From positions 1 through 62,670 of the forward strand of contig JAZFYD010000021.1 of assembly GCA_036443405.1 (NCBI GenBank): a stretch of 62,670 bases of DNA. Direction: 5' to 3'. The position numbers and the translations under genes were made by a program. The notes beneath the pieces are model-generated. The model worked only from the letters and a program-made list of their open reading frames with translations. It was not told the origin of the DNA and searched no databases. Shown in pieces: positions 1 through 8,519 of this stretch (position 1 is the first letter of the stretch; every line of letters starts with the position of its first letter). Source of the DNA: JAZFYD01 sp036443405 (GTDB taxonomy: Bacteria > Planctomycetota > PLA2).

Positions 1-225
1 TTCGAGTTCACGTTCACGAAAACCGAGCTCCGCATCAAGGTCGCGGGCGGCGGCCAGGGCGAGAGCGAACAGCGCCACCTCTACGTCATCGCGAAAAAAG
101 AGGGCCGACGGCTCTGGCTCGAGCAGCCGGAGGGCCAGCTCAAATTCGAGATGGTCGTCGAGGTCAACGGCGACGAACTGATCGGCATTCTCGGCAACGA
201 CCGGTTCCGCCTCACGCGGAAGTGA
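1..225 (+). CDS. Hypothetical protein, C-terminal fragment
   Basis: The reading frame is open from the left edge of the window and ends at a TGA at 223-225, so only the last 74 residues are visible. The fragment is rich in beta-prone alternation and charged residues and ends in RFRLTRK. No domain is recognisable, and no membrane segment is present in the visible part. Its stop codon overlaps by 14 bp the end of the convergent hydrolase gene. The function is unknown. Confidence 0.6.
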   Translation, partial: FEFTFTKTELRIKVAGGGQGESEQRHLYVIAKKEGRRLWLEQPEGQLKFEMVVEVNGDELIGILGNDRFRLTRK

Positions 226-1042
226 GAAACGCGTCGACCTCGGCCGTGAACGCGTCGGGCTGGTCGAGCCACGAGAAGTGGCGCGCGCGATCGAGCAGCA
301 CAAAGCGCGCGTCCTGTAATCGGTCCGCAAGATTGCGCGCGGGCCAGTTCGGACGGGTGTCGTCGGCACTCTGCAGGACCAGCGTCGGCACCGAGCACTG
401 CGCCGCGCGGTCCGCGAGCGTCCCTCCCGACGCCAACGCCGCCCACTCGGCGTGCAGCCGCTCGTTCACCTTCAGATTCACGCCGCGTTCCCCAAACGGC
501 GGAAGCCGCGGGTCGGTGCTGTCCAACGCGATGATCCGCTGAAACAACGCGCCCGCGAGCCGGTTGCGCTCCCCGACATCCTTCGCCGCGTCCCGCTCCA
601 CGCGCAGCGATTCGATTTTCTCGCGCTCGTCGGGAGGCAAACGCCGGCGAACCTCCGCCGCGTGCTCCTCCTCCCAACCCATCTCGATCCCCATGCCGTT
701 CAGATAGAGCAGCCGGGAAACGCGCTCGGGATGATCCAACGCATAAAGCAGCGCCAACGCCGCTCCCCACGAGTGCCCCGCCACCACCCACCGATCGACA
801 CCCCAGTGCTCGCGGAGCGCCTCCATGTCGTGAAGCAACGCCGCGATGTCGTTGTTTTCCGTGTCCTCGCTCGCCCCGCAACCGCGTTGCTCGAACCGAA
901 ACACGCGTCCAGGCAACATCGCCGCGAGGGAATCGAGATAGTCGGGAACGCCCGGACCGCCGTGGAGCAGCAGCATCGGTGCGCCCTCGCCGGTTTCCCG
1001 TAGCGCGAGCCGCGCACCGCGAATCATGACGCGAGCGGTCAC
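212..1042 (-). CDS. Alpha/beta hydrolase, proline-iminopeptidase-like
   Basis: This is a 276-residue alpha/beta hydrolase. It has the oxyanion motif LLLHGGPG near residue 25, an ERGCG-type strand (FEQRGCGAS), and the nucleophile elbow GHSWG. A late Asp (SADDTRP) and His (RARHFSW) complete a plausible catalytic triad. HGGPG with GHSWGG-like elbows is typical of the proline iminopeptidase (S33) branch, but substrate cannot be read from sequence. The GTG at 1042 is chosen because it overlaps the stop of the upstream methyltransferase as GTGA and has a GGGGAGG ribosome site about 7 bases upstream. An in-frame ATG at 1027 is the alternative. It is probably co-translated with the methyltransferase. 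No signal peptide is visible, so it is likely cytoplasmic. Confidence 0.85.
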   Translation of the reverse strand: MTARVMIRGARLALRETGEGAPMLLLHGGPGVPDYLDSLAAMLPGRVFRFEQRGCGASEDTENNDIAALLHDMEALREHWGVDRWVVAGHSWGAALALLYALDHPERVSRLLYLNGMGIEMGWEEEHAAEVRRRLPPDEREKIESLRVERDAAKDVGERNRLAGALFQRIIALDSTDPRLPPFGERGVNLKVNERLHAEWAALASGGTLADRAAQCSVPTLVLQSADDTRPNWPARNLADRLQDARFVLLDRARHFSWLDQPDAFTAEVDAFLTSA

Positions 1043-3336
1043 GCGTGCGCCTCCCCGGCCTGACGATCCAGCAGCGGGAACCCGCCGGGCGTCTCCCGCG
1101 ACGGCCGAACCGCATCGCGATCTTCGTTGAGCGCACACAAGCGCGCGAGCGTTCGCTCCCAACAGCGCCCCGACAGCGTGAACCGCACGCCGACACGGGT
1201 TTCGTGAAACGCCGCATCCTCTAGGTCGTGCCACGAATATGCCGCGGCCGTGGCGCGATTGATGTCGGACAGCGCCCCGCGCATCGCCGCGATCTCGGGC
1301 GAGACGTCGTCGGGATCGTGAAACGCGGCGGAGAACGTAGTGAGTCCCGTTCGCCGTTTCGCAATCCACCGCTCGCGCTGTTGGCGAAACTCGGTTCCGG
1401 CGCGTGCGAGATCCGGTCCGCATTCCAACGGGCGCGGGAACGTCGTGAAACAGTCCGCCGCGATGTACCGCGGCGCCGCGCCGAGCGTCGACGCGAACTC
1501 GAGCGCCCACAGCTCGTGAATCGAGGACTGTAAGACGGCGAAGTCGGATTCGCTCTCCAATCGGAACAGCAACACGCCGTCGCTGTGCACCCAATGCGTC
1601 GGGCTGATCGTGAACTGGTGGGTCTTGGTCACCCGCGTGCGCATCAGCCAGCGTTGATCGGAGTGTTCGTGACCGTAGAGCGCGCGCCGGCCGTGCCAGA
1701 ACCGCCACCACTGCTTCACCATGCGCGGATACCGGTTGGCGTCGACGGAGCCTCGCGCCGGGAGGACCCGCTCCTCCACGTGCTGAAACGGCAATACGTA
1801 GGCGCGCGCGTCGGCCTCGCTGCGCTCTCCGAATTGCACGCACCACTTCGTTGGTGTCACACACGGCGTCCGCCCGAGATCGTCGCCGGTCACGTACGAC
1901 CGCACGACGGCGGTGTTGCGGCCGTCCGCAAAGATCCACGCGCGAGCGGTTGGATCATCGACCAAAAACCCCGGCGCGCCGCCGAAGTTCGCACCCTGAA
2001 AGCAAAGGCCGCGGTTTTCCCGAAGCGGCCGCGGGCGCGCCTCCGGCCCTGTGCGCAGCCGCGAGTTGATGCGGGTGACGTCGCGCCCGTCGAGCCGGAT
2101 CGGTCCGCGCGCGGACGGACCAAGATGCACCACGCAAATCTGAAGGGAAGCCTCGCCGGGCCACGTCATCGCGCTCGTCGCACAAACGAGCGTGCGTCCG
2201 TGATCCAGCAGCCACTCGAGCGAGCCGCGGCGTGTCCGGCCCTGGGCGAGCGTCGTGGTCGCGATCGATGCGATGCGCCCGTCCGGTTTCACGATCTCGT
2301 GCGCCCGCCGCAGAAAGTGCGCGGACAGATCAGTCTTCTTGTTGAGCCCGGGATGCACTCGCGCGAGATGCGCACCGTAGGCCTCGCCGTGATCGGTCAC
2401 CGTCTTCAGACCGCCGCGAAACGGAGGGTTCATCACGACTGCGTCGAAACCCGCCGGAAACACGCCGGGGAACTCGAGCGGCCAATGAAACGGCCGCACG
2501 CGGTGCGACTCCGAAAACGCGGCCGTGGTCGCGCACGTCGCGCTCGCTTTCCAGGTGACGAGCGAACCGCCCCGCGCAATGGCCGCCGAACAGGCTTCCA
2601 CCTGTTTGAACAGGGAGCGTTCGCCCGGTCGCGTGGACGCGGTCCCGAGGCCGGCGAGTTCCTCGACACGGAGGATCCCGACGAGCGCGTCGCCGCACCG
2701 AATGTTGGGTGCGACGGAATCCGGCGACAGCGTGACGTCGCCGACAAGGAGCCAGAGCGCAAGCCGCGTCATCTCGACCGCGCGCGGATCGAGGTCGACA
2801 CCGAACACACAGTCGCGAACGACGTCGGCAACATCTACCTCACCGCGTTTCGCCAGCGTGCGCGCGACCTCGACGAGGAAGGCGCCGCAGCCACACGCGG
2901 GATCGCATACACGCGGAGCAGCGCCGTCGCGGTCCGCGAGCGCGCGCGACACGATGGACCGTGTCAGCTCGCGCGGCGTGTAGTGCGCGCCGGCGTTGCG
3001 GCGATGGCCGTCGCAGAGGGCGGCCTCGTAGAACCTGCCGACGTCCGCGGGATCGCCGTCCCCCGCCGAAGATCGGATAGACACGAACCAGTCACGAAAC
3101 TGCGTGTCGGGCAACGCGGGCACAAACCCGGAGTTCGCGAACCAGCCCTCGGTCGCAGCGCGAAACTCCGCCCACGTCGAAACCGGCGGCACCATGCCCC
3201 GGCGTTCCGCGGACGCGAGAACCGCTGCGCGCAGAAACGTCGCGACGCACGCATCTCCGCGCGCGACACCGACCGGTTGCGCGGCGACGAGGTCGTCGAG
3301 AGCGGCGCTGAGCGGGGGCGGCGGCACTCCGTTCAT
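1039..3336 (-). CDS. N6-adenine DNA methyltransferase (Eco57I/TaqI-like)
   Basis: This is a 765-residue class I SAM-dependent DNA methyltransferase. Visible motifs are HYTPRELT near residue 118, the SAM-binding motif I DPACGCGAF near residue 144 (usually DPACGSGTF), and the catalytic motif IV MNPPF near residue 300. The long C-terminal half is probably target recognition and is typical of type IIG/Eco57I or PglX-like enzymes. The N-terminal stretch before the SAM domain is only about 110 residues, and I see no PD-ExK nuclease motif. No restriction enzyme, specificity or helicase gene lies nearby, so it looks orphan within the window. The ATG at 3336 is taken because longer versions would run through the divergent formiminotransferase gene starting at 3383. 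Its stop overlaps the hydrolase start by 4 bp. Confidence 0.85.
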   Translation of the reverse strand: MNGVPPPPLSAALDDLVAAQPVGVARGDACVATFLRAAVLASAERRGMVPPVSTWAEFRAATEGWFANSGFVPALPDTQFRDWFVSIRSSAGDGDPADVGRFYEAALCDGHRRNAGAHYTPRELTRSIVSRALADRDGAAPRVCDPACGCGAFLVEVARTLAKRGEVDVADVVRDCVFGVDLDPRAVEMTRLALWLLVGDVTLSPDSVAPNIRCGDALVGILRVEELAGLGTASTRPGERSLFKQVEACSAAIARGGSLVTWKASATCATTAAFSESHRVRPFHWPLEFPGVFPAGFDAVVMNPPFRGGLKTVTDHGEAYGAHLARVHPGLNKKTDLSAHFLRRAHEIVKPDGRIASIATTTLAQGRTRRGSLEWLLDHGRTLVCATSAMTWPGEASLQICVVHLGPSARGPIRLDGRDVTRINSRLRTGPEARPRPLRENRGLCFQGANFGGAPGFLVDDPTARAWIFADGRNTAVVRSYVTGDDLGRTPCVTPTKWCVQFGERSEADARAYVLPFQHVEERVLPARGSVDANRYPRMVKQWWRFWHGRRALYGHEHSDQRWLMRTRVTKTHQFTISPTHWVHSDGVLLFRLESESDFAVLQSSIHELWALEFASTLGAAPRYIAADCFTTFPRPLECGPDLARAGTEFRQQRERWIAKRRTGLTTFSAAFHDPDDVSPEIAAMRGALSDINRATAAAYSWHDLEDAAFHETRVGVRFTLSGRCWERTLARLCALNEDRDAVRPSRETPGGFPLLDRQAGEAHA

Positions 3337-3382
3337 TCTCGCCGCTCGCCGGGACAGGCCGCGCGCCCTACACTTGGCGGCG

Positions 3383-4231
3383 ATGGCGCTACAGCCGGAA
3401 TTCAAGTTTGTCGGCGATGACCTCTCGAAGATCATCGAGTGTGTCGCCAACGTCTCTGAGGGGCGCGATTCCCAGCTCGTGGCCGAACTCGTGGCCGCGG
3501 CCGATGGCAACGCGGGCGCGCGCTGTGTCAATTGCGAGTCGGATGTCGACCACAACCGCAGCGTGCTGACGATTCTCGGTGAGTCGACCGCCGTGGGCGA
3601 CGCCGCGATCGCCCTGGTCGAGCGAGCCGTCTGGAGCATCGATCTCGCGAAACACGACGGCGTGCACCCGCGCGGCGGCGCCGTCGACGTGCTCCCGTTC
3701 GTACCGTTGCAGTGGACCAACGTCAGAGAGTGCGAGTCCCTCGCCAAACGAGTCGCGGACCACCTCTCGGCGATTGGAATTCCGACGGCTTTGTATGGCC
3801 ATGGCCAGTCACCTCTCCCGGAGGTTCGTGCGACGCGGCCGGAAACCGCAGCGGGTGTGACCTGCGTCGGCGCACGCGAAATCCTGATCGCATTCAACGT
3901 AAACCTCGAGAGCACGGACCTTGCGGCGGCGAGGGCCATCGCGAAGAGCGTGCGCGAGCGGGACGGCGGCCTACCGGCGGTGCGCGCGCTGGGATTCGCG
4001 CTGTCATCCAAAGGCTGCGTCCAGGTGTCGATGAACCTGCTCGACTACCGCGTCACGGGCATCGAACAGGCGTTTCTGGCGGTGCGCGATCTCGCGGCCC
4101 AAGCCGGCATCGATCTGCGCGAAAGCGAGTTGATAGGCCTCGCGCCCGAGGCCGCGTGGCCCAACGCGTCCGAAGCCTCGGCGTCCGTGAGAAACTTCAC
4201 GCCGGAAAAGCTGATCGAGTTTTGGCTATGA
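3383..4231 (+). CDS. ftcD: Glutamate formimidoyltransferase
   Basis: This 282-residue protein matches the formiminotransferase half of FtcD. It begins with the family signature IIECVANVSEGRD and carries the DVDHNRSVLTILG, HDGVHPRGGAVDVLPFVPL and FNVNL segments. The enzyme moves the formimino group of N-formimino-glutamate to tetrahydrofolate in histidine breakdown, or interconverts formyl-folates. The ATG at 3383 follows a GGCGGCG stretch. The gene overlaps the next one by ATGA, and the next gene encodes the cyclodeaminase half. The bifunctional animal enzyme is therefore split into two cistrons, as in many bacteria. No histidine-utilisation gene (hutU, hutH, hutI) is nearby. Confidence 0.93.
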   Translation: MALQPEFKFVGDDLSKIIECVANVSEGRDSQLVAELVAAADGNAGARCVNCESDVDHNRSVLTILGESTAVGDAAIALVERAVWSIDLAKHDGVHPRGGAVDVLPFVPLQWTNVRECESLAKRVADHLSAIGIPTALYGHGQSPLPEVRATRPETAAGVTCVGAREILIAFNVNLESTDLAAARAIAKSVRERDGGLPAVRALGFALSSKGCVQVSMNLLDYRVTGIEQAFLAVRDLAAQAGIDLRESELIGLAPEAAWPNASEASASVRNFTPEKLIEFWL

Positions 4232-4815
4232 GCAACTACGACTACCCCGAGCTGAAGACCTTCCTAGACGACCTCGCCGGCGATGGCGCCGTGCCCGCCG
4301 GCGGCGCGGCGGCCGCGGTCACGGGCGCGATGGGTGCCGCGTTGGTCGCAAAGATCACGACGCTCGCATCGCGTCACGACGATGCGGGGCCGAATTCGGC
4401 GCGGCTCGAGGAGATCGCAGCGCGTGCCGCGGAGCTATCGAACGGACTGCATGCGCAGGCGGGTGCCGACGCGACCGCATACGAGGCGTTCATGGACGAA
4501 CTCGACCCGATGCAGAAACCCGAGCGGCTGATGGACGCGTGCGAACCGCCGCGAAGAATCGCTCAGGACTGCGCGGAGGCCGCCGAACTCGCGGTCGAAG
4601 CGCTCGCGCACTGTCCCGGTCATCTCGTCTCAGATCTCGGCGGCGGCGCGTTGCTGGCGGGCAGCGCCTGCGCAATGGCCGGCGACGCCGTAGGCGCGAA
4701 CATCAAGGAATTGCCCGACGCTCCTGCCGTCCAAAAGCTGACGCAGGAGATGCAGAGCTACCTGCAGCGGGCAATCCAGTGCGCGGCGGAAGCAAAACAG
4801 CAGATGGCGCAATAG
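4228..4815 (+). CDS. Formiminotetrahydrofolate cyclodeaminase / methenyl-THF cyclohydrolase
   Basis: This 195-residue all-helical protein matches the FTCD_C/FchA family. The opening KTFLDDLAGDGAVPAGGAAAAVTGAMGAAL segment, quoted here in pieces as VPAGGA and AAVTGAMGAAL, is the family hallmark and forms part of the folate site. It would convert 5-formimino-THF to 5,10-methenyl-THF and ammonia, or hydrolyse methenyl-THF. It starts inside the stop of the formiminotransferase gene (ATGA overlap), which argues for translational coupling and a shared folate substrate. Downstream, 92 bases separate it from a convergent gene. Confidence 0.9.
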   Translation: MSNYDYPELKTFLDDLAGDGAVPAGGAAAAVTGAMGAALVAKITTLASRHDDAGPNSARLEEIAARAAELSNGLHAQAGADATAYEAFMDELDPMQKPERLMDACEPPRRIAQDCAEAAELAVEALAHCPGHLVSDLGGGALLAGSACAMAGDAVGANIKELPDAPAVQKLTQEMQSYLQRAIQCAAEAKQQMAQ

Positions 4816-4907
4816 AAGAGTTCACCACAGAGGCACAGAGGGAGAAGCGCGCTGCCCCGAGCGGTGCTCCGACGGTGGGAAGGGACTTGGGGTCACTGCG
4901 ACGGCCG
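4816..4907. other. Convergent intergenic spacer with an ACCACAGAGGCACAGAGG motif
   Basis: This is a short gap between two convergent genes. It starts with TTCACCACAGAGGCACAGAG, a type of A/G-rich word that recurs in intergenic DNA of several planctomycete-like genomes as far as I recall. No strong hairpin is present, unlike the larger convergent gaps in this window. Confidence 0.35.
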
Positions 4908-5501
4908 TCAGTGCGAATGCCAGGTCCACCATGGGCCGGAGATTTGTTCGTCGTAGCTAATTCCAGGCGAGTGACTGGGCGAACCATGGGGGCAGTACGC
5001 GAAACCGTATGAGTCGATCATGATTTGGCCGGTGGAGAACAGGACGCACGTGCCGTGTGTCTCGCGGTGGTCGACGTGGTAGAGACCGATCCAGCCGTCG
5101 AGTGTTTCGTTTTCAAGTACTGCCGCTTCAAACGCCGATCGACTCAACGCGAATCGCGCGTCGAGCAGGACGCCCGACGCTGTGAGAGCCAAGAGTGCAC
5201 CCCCAGCGACAAACGGCAGCAGGTAGATCGCAACGGCACGCTTCGAGACCCTGCGGGATCCCGCGCGAAGGAACGCGGCCAACACCGTGAACAGCTCGCG
5301 AACGGCGACAAGCGGGGCGATGAACGTGAGAAAGAAAAACGCGAGCATGAAAAAGAAGCCCGAACCGCCCGAGCCGATGTAGGCCGCCACCACACACCAG
5401 ACGAACAAAGCCCAGCGCGACCGATGCGGCCGCCAACGTTGCTCGGAGTGCCCCGGTTCCGTTTCGCCCACATGGTCAGCGTAGCGCACATGCTTGCCCA
5501 C
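4908..5501 (-). CDS. Hypothetical membrane protein
   Basis: This 197-residue protein has three hydrophobic segments: around residues 31-50 (ALFVWCVVAAYIG), 52-75 (GFFFMLAFFFLTFIAPL) and 95-115 (AVAIYLLPFVAGGALL). A soluble C-terminal part of about 80 residues is rich in Cys, His and aromatic residues (YHVDHRETHG, YCPHGSPSH). The start is a GTG; a second in-frame GTG lies ten codons later. I do not recognise the family. It ends convergently with the cyclodeaminase gene, and its upstream region carries a repeat unit. Confidence 0.6.
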   Translation of the reverse strand: MGKHVRYADHVGETEPGHSEQRWRPHRSRWALFVWCVVAAYIGSGGSGFFFMLAFFFLTFIAPLVAVRELFTVLAAFLRAGSRRVSKRAVAIYLLPFVAGGALLALTASGVLLDARFALSRSAFEAAVLENETLDGWIGLYHVDHRETHGTCVLFSTGQIMIDSYGFAYCPHGSPSHSPGISYDEQISGPWWTWHSH

Positions 5502-5563
5502 GGATCGAAATTAGGCCGAACCTAAAGGCACCCTCCGTTGTGCGAAACGCAACTCGACGGTGC

Positions 5564-5690
5564 GGGCAGCAAAGAAGCGGTGCCTGGTAAGACGGCGGTG
5601 CAGAGCACGGTTGCGGCAACCAAAGATGACCGCCGCGCCACCTGGCACCTTCACGGCAACAGCAACCGTCCTTGGTCCCGTTGGACGAGT
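5564..5690. repeat. Half-copy of the GGTGCC palindromic repeat (element D)
   Basis: This is an intergenic unit bounded by CGGTGCCTGGTAAG (from 5578) and CGCGCCACCTGGCACCTT (5634-5651). The same two blocks, at nearly the same spacing and with most of the intervening bases conserved, occur at 27558-27632. By eye the two copies agree at more than four of five positions from about 5564 to 5680. The bounding blocks are inverted versions of each other (GGTGCC against GGCACC), so a single unit can fold on itself. It lies between two leftward genes, so here it is not at a convergent junction. It carries no plausible gene. Confidence 0.8.
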
Positions 5691-5738
5691 TCCGGCGATG
5701 GTAGGACGTTCGAATTCGCAGGGCGGGTTTTCGAGTGC

Positions 5739-6722
5739 CTAGGCGGTCACGATTTGCGCAGCGGGCAACCCGTGGCGCTTCAACCACTCCTTGGCGTCCG
5801 CTGCCGGAACATCCAACGGTGCGAGCACGTGCGCGCCCGCTGACAGCAGGCGGCGCATGAGGGCACCGTCGGTCGTTTCGTCGAGGCGGCCCAGGCAGAC
5901 GACGTCCGCGTCGTGCAGCAACGCCTGTTGCATGCTCGCCACGACCAACGCTTCCGGGACGGGGAACGAAACCGCGACGCGTCTTGTCGTGTCCGGGTCG
6001 AAGCCGCGCAGGATCGCGCGGAGCGTTGCGTCCTTGTCCTCGCGCAGCGGCGCAGCGACGACGAGCAGGGCCGGCGGCTCGGCGCGCCACTTCGCGGCCT
6101 CGGCCGGCTCCTCGCCCGGATCGCCGGACACACGCAACGTGCCGGCCGGCCCATGCGGGGTCGGCAAGAGCGCGTAACGCACGAGGCGCTCGTTCCAGAA
6201 GAACACGCCCTCCGCGTTCGGCCCGCCGGCGCCGGTACGGCTCGCAAGCGCGGCGGCCAGCGCCATGAGATCCGCCTCCCCCGCGTCCTCCAAGACACCC
6301 GCGCGGCGCACGCGCAGCCGCCCGCCCGCTTCGGTCGGCTCCAAGTGCACACAACCTTCCAGCGCGCCGAACTCGAGCAACTGCTCGACGGCCGCCTCCG
6401 ACGCGAGCATCGGATCGAGCACGCCGCCGACGAGCCCCTCGGCGACTTTGCGCGCGGCGTCGCCCAGCGCGCCGCGAATCTCGCCTGCTCGGATCACGCC
6501 GACGATCTCCGGCCCGAACAACGCCTCGCGCGAGCCGAGCGCGTCGGCCATCGAAACACCGTGATACAGGTCGTCGATGATGCCGCCGAGCTCGTGGTTC
6601 AGCGGTTCGTCGAGCTCGGGACGCACGATGTTCAGCGCCTCGATGATCGGCACCCCGGAGTCGTAGAGATGCGCGAATTTGCGAAACAGGCGAATGTGGC
6701 TGGCGCGAAGATCGGACGACAC
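5739..6722 (-). CDS. GspF-domain / degenerate GspE-like ATPase fusion protein
   Basis: This 327-residue protein starts at a GTG. Residues 1-100 resemble one half of the type II secretion/type IV pilus inner-membrane GspF domain (FAHLYDSGVPIIEAL, then MADAL and GVIRAGEIRGAL matching the F-domain GE.G.L signature). No clear transmembrane helices follow. Residues 210-327 align in order with the core of a GspE/PilB ATPase, but the functional motifs are gone. The Walker A position reads VAAPLREDKDATL where GPTGSGKTTTL is expected, and the Walker B position reads DADVVCLGRLDE where DPDVILVGEIRD is expected. It is therefore probably a non-hydrolysing scaffold or regulator. No other secretion ATPase lies in the window, although a GspK-like gene sits at 11.3 kb. 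Confidence 0.65.
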   Translation of the reverse strand: MSSDLRASHIRLFRKFAHLYDSGVPIIEALNIVRPELDEPLNHELGGIIDDLYHGVSMADALGSREALFGPEIVGVIRAGEIRGALGDAARKVAEGLVGGVLDPMLASEAAVEQLLEFGALEGCVHLEPTEAGGRLRVRRAGVLEDAGEADLMALAAALASRTGAGGPNAEGVFFWNERLVRYALLPTPHGPAGTLRVSGDPGEEPAEAAKWRAEPPALLVVAAPLREDKDATLRAILRGFDPDTTRRVAVSFPVPEALVVASMQQALLHDADVVCLGRLDETTDGALMRRLLSAGAHVLAPLDVPAADAKEWLKRHGLPAAQIVTA

Positions 6723-6778
6723 GCCTAGAACTTAACACCTGCGCGACCCCGGTACTCTCCTGCTACCTTGTCGCGCGC

Positions 6779-7681
6779 ATGAGCGATCAAGCCGTCGAAC
6801 CCGCGGTGCGTTGTCGGGGACTGAGAAAGTCCTATGGCAAACACGTGGCGCTCGACGGACTGAACCTCGATGTTCCGGCCGGTTCGCTGTTCGGTCTGCT
6901 CGGCCCCAACGGCGCGGGCAAATCGACGACGCTCCGCATCCTCGCCGGGCTCGTGCGCGCGCAGGCCGGCGACGCGACGCTGTTCGGCGTCCCCGCGACA
7001 CAGCACGTCGCAGCGGCCCGCAACACGAGCTTTCTCATCGAAAACGCGGTCTTCCCGGGACACCTCACCGCGCGCCGCGTGCTCAAACGCACCGCGGACT
7101 ACATGCGCGCGGAGAACGACGACACCCTGCTGGAACGCGTGGGCATCCCTGAGGCCGCGGACCGCAAGGTCGGCGGATTCAGCCACGGCATGCGCCAGCG
7201 CCTCGGCCTCGCGTGCGCGCTCCTGGGCCGGCCCCATCTGCTCGTGCTCGACGAACCGCAAAACGGCCTGGACCCCGAGGGGCTGCGCATGATTCGCGGC
7301 ATCCTCGCGGAAGAACACGAGCGCGGCGCGACGATCCTGGTCAGCGTGCACCGCCTCGCCGAAGTCGAGGGCCTTTGCACGGACGCCGCCATCATGGCTT
7401 CGGGCAAGGCGCTGCGCGCCGGACGAATCGAGGATCTGCTCGCGGAGGAACGGCCGCGGTATCGGCTCGTCGTCGACGACGCGATGCGCGCGGAGTCGTT
7501 GCTGCGCGAGCGCCACCCCGATCTCTATGTGGAAAACGGCGCGCTGGTGTTTCGCGCGGAGAAGTCGGAGGCCGCCACGGCCGCCGCGGCACTCGTGCAG
7601 GGAGGCGTGCGCATGTTCGAACTCGCGCCGATCAAGCGGTCCCTGGACGAGCTGTACCGGACGGAGGTCAACGCCTCATGA
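6779..7681 (+). CDS. ABC transporter ATP-binding protein
   Basis: This 300-residue ABC ATPase shows Walker A GPNGAGKST near residue 43, the signature FSHGMRQRLGLA near residue 140, Walker B LLVLDEPQNGLDP, and a switch His in VSVHRLAEVE. The C-terminal 70 residues (from ERPRYRLVVDDAM) form the substrate-domain-like tail common in CcmA/NatA-type exporters. It overlaps the following permease gene as ATGA, so the two form an ABC-2 exporter. The substrate is unknown. The upstream GspF-like gene is divergent, with a 56-bp spacer. Confidence 0.9.
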   Translation: MSDQAVEPAVRCRGLRKSYGKHVALDGLNLDVPAGSLFGLLGPNGAGKSTTLRILAGLVRAQAGDATLFGVPATQHVAAARNTSFLIENAVFPGHLTARRVLKRTADYMRAENDDTLLERVGIPEAADRKVGGFSHGMRQRLGLACALLGRPHLLVLDEPQNGLDPEGLRMIRGILAEEHERGATILVSVHRLAEVEGLCTDAAIMASGKALRAGRIEDLLAEERPRYRLVVDDAMRAESLLRERHPDLYVENGALVFRAEKSEAATAAAALVQGGVRMFELAPIKRSLDELYRTEVNAS

Positions 7682-8508
7682 CCGGCGCCGGTGCCGCGTT
7701 TCGGGCGGAGCTCAGCGATCTGGCCAAGCACCCGCTGGTGTGGCTTGGAGTCGGCGGGACCGTCGCGGCCGGCTGGGGCGCGTCCGGATTTCTCGACGCC
7801 GACGCCAACGCATATCTCCGTTTCGAGATCGCGGCGCGCTTCGGCGCGGGGGTCGCGGCCTTTTTCCTGATGACGCTCGCGGCGCTCTCGGTCGCGGCGG
7901 ACCGCACCCGCGGCACGACCCGCTGGGTTTTCGCGCGTCCGGTCAGCCGGACCGGCATCGTCTTGGGCAAAGCAGGGGCGCTGGCGCTCTTCACCGTTTT
8001 GTTTTTCGGCGTCTGCGTCACGACCGCGTATGCGATCGGCGCGCCCGCGGGCTTCACCGACATCCGCCCGGGTGAGGAGGCGCTCTCGGGTTTCGAGTTC
8101 GGCGACGACGCGCCGATCGAGGAGGAATTCCAAGCCGCGACGATGCGCCGCAACATGTGGGAGGCCGCGTGGATGCTCCTGCCCGCGCTCCTCACCGTGA
8201 CCGGACTCGGCCTCGCCGTCTCCTGCCTGCTGCGTTCCTCCGCCGGCGCGGTCATCGTCGGCCTCGCGATGCTGCCCCCGGTCTATTTCCTCGCGGAAGT
8301 CATGGGTGTCGCCGAACGCCACGCGCACCTCCTGCCGTTTCGCGCGGCCCGCCACCTCCTCTCCCAACTCGAGGTGTTCGCCGAGGGGTACAGCACAGGG
8401 GATTGGCCCGAGTATGGTGTAGGCGCCTGGCTCGTCGCCAGCCTTGTCGCCCTCGGCCTCCCGGTGGCCGGCGCCCTGATCTTCAGCCGCTTGGATCTCA
8501 CGGAATAA
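7678..8508 (+). CDS. ABC-2 type transporter permease
   Basis: This is a 276-residue integral membrane protein. Six hydrophobic segments are visible, for example WLGVGGTVAAGWGASGFL, FGAGVAAFFLMTLAAL, LGKAGALALFTVLFFGV, LLPALLTVTGLGLAVS, AVIVGLAMLPPVYFLA and AWLVASLVALGLPVAGAL. The phrase TRWVFARPVSRTGIVLGK is typical of ABC-2 membrane subunits. It is translationally coupled to the ATPase gene upstream (ATGA) and ends 11 bases before the next reading frame, so it is likely co-transcribed with the FG-GAP genes. Confidence 0.88.
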   Translation: MTGAGAAFRAELSDLAKHPLVWLGVGGTVAAGWGASGFLDADANAYLRFEIAARFGAGVAAFFLMTLAALSVAADRTRGTTRWVFARPVSRTGIVLGKAGALALFTVLFFGVCVTTAYAIGAPAGFTDIRPGEEALSGFEFGDDAPIEEEFQAATMRRNMWEAAWMLLPALLTVTGLGLAVSCLLRSSAGAVIVGLAMLPPVYFLAEVMGVAERHAHLLPFRAARHLLSQLEVFAEGYSTGDWPEYGVGAWLVASLVALGLPVAGALIFSRLDLTE

Positions 8509-8519
8509 CTCCCGCCTGT

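Noticed and set aside
1585..3420. A 611-codon plus-strand frame opposite the DNA methyltransferase
   Set aside because: The minus strand has SAM and NPPF motifs in order; the plus frame has none.
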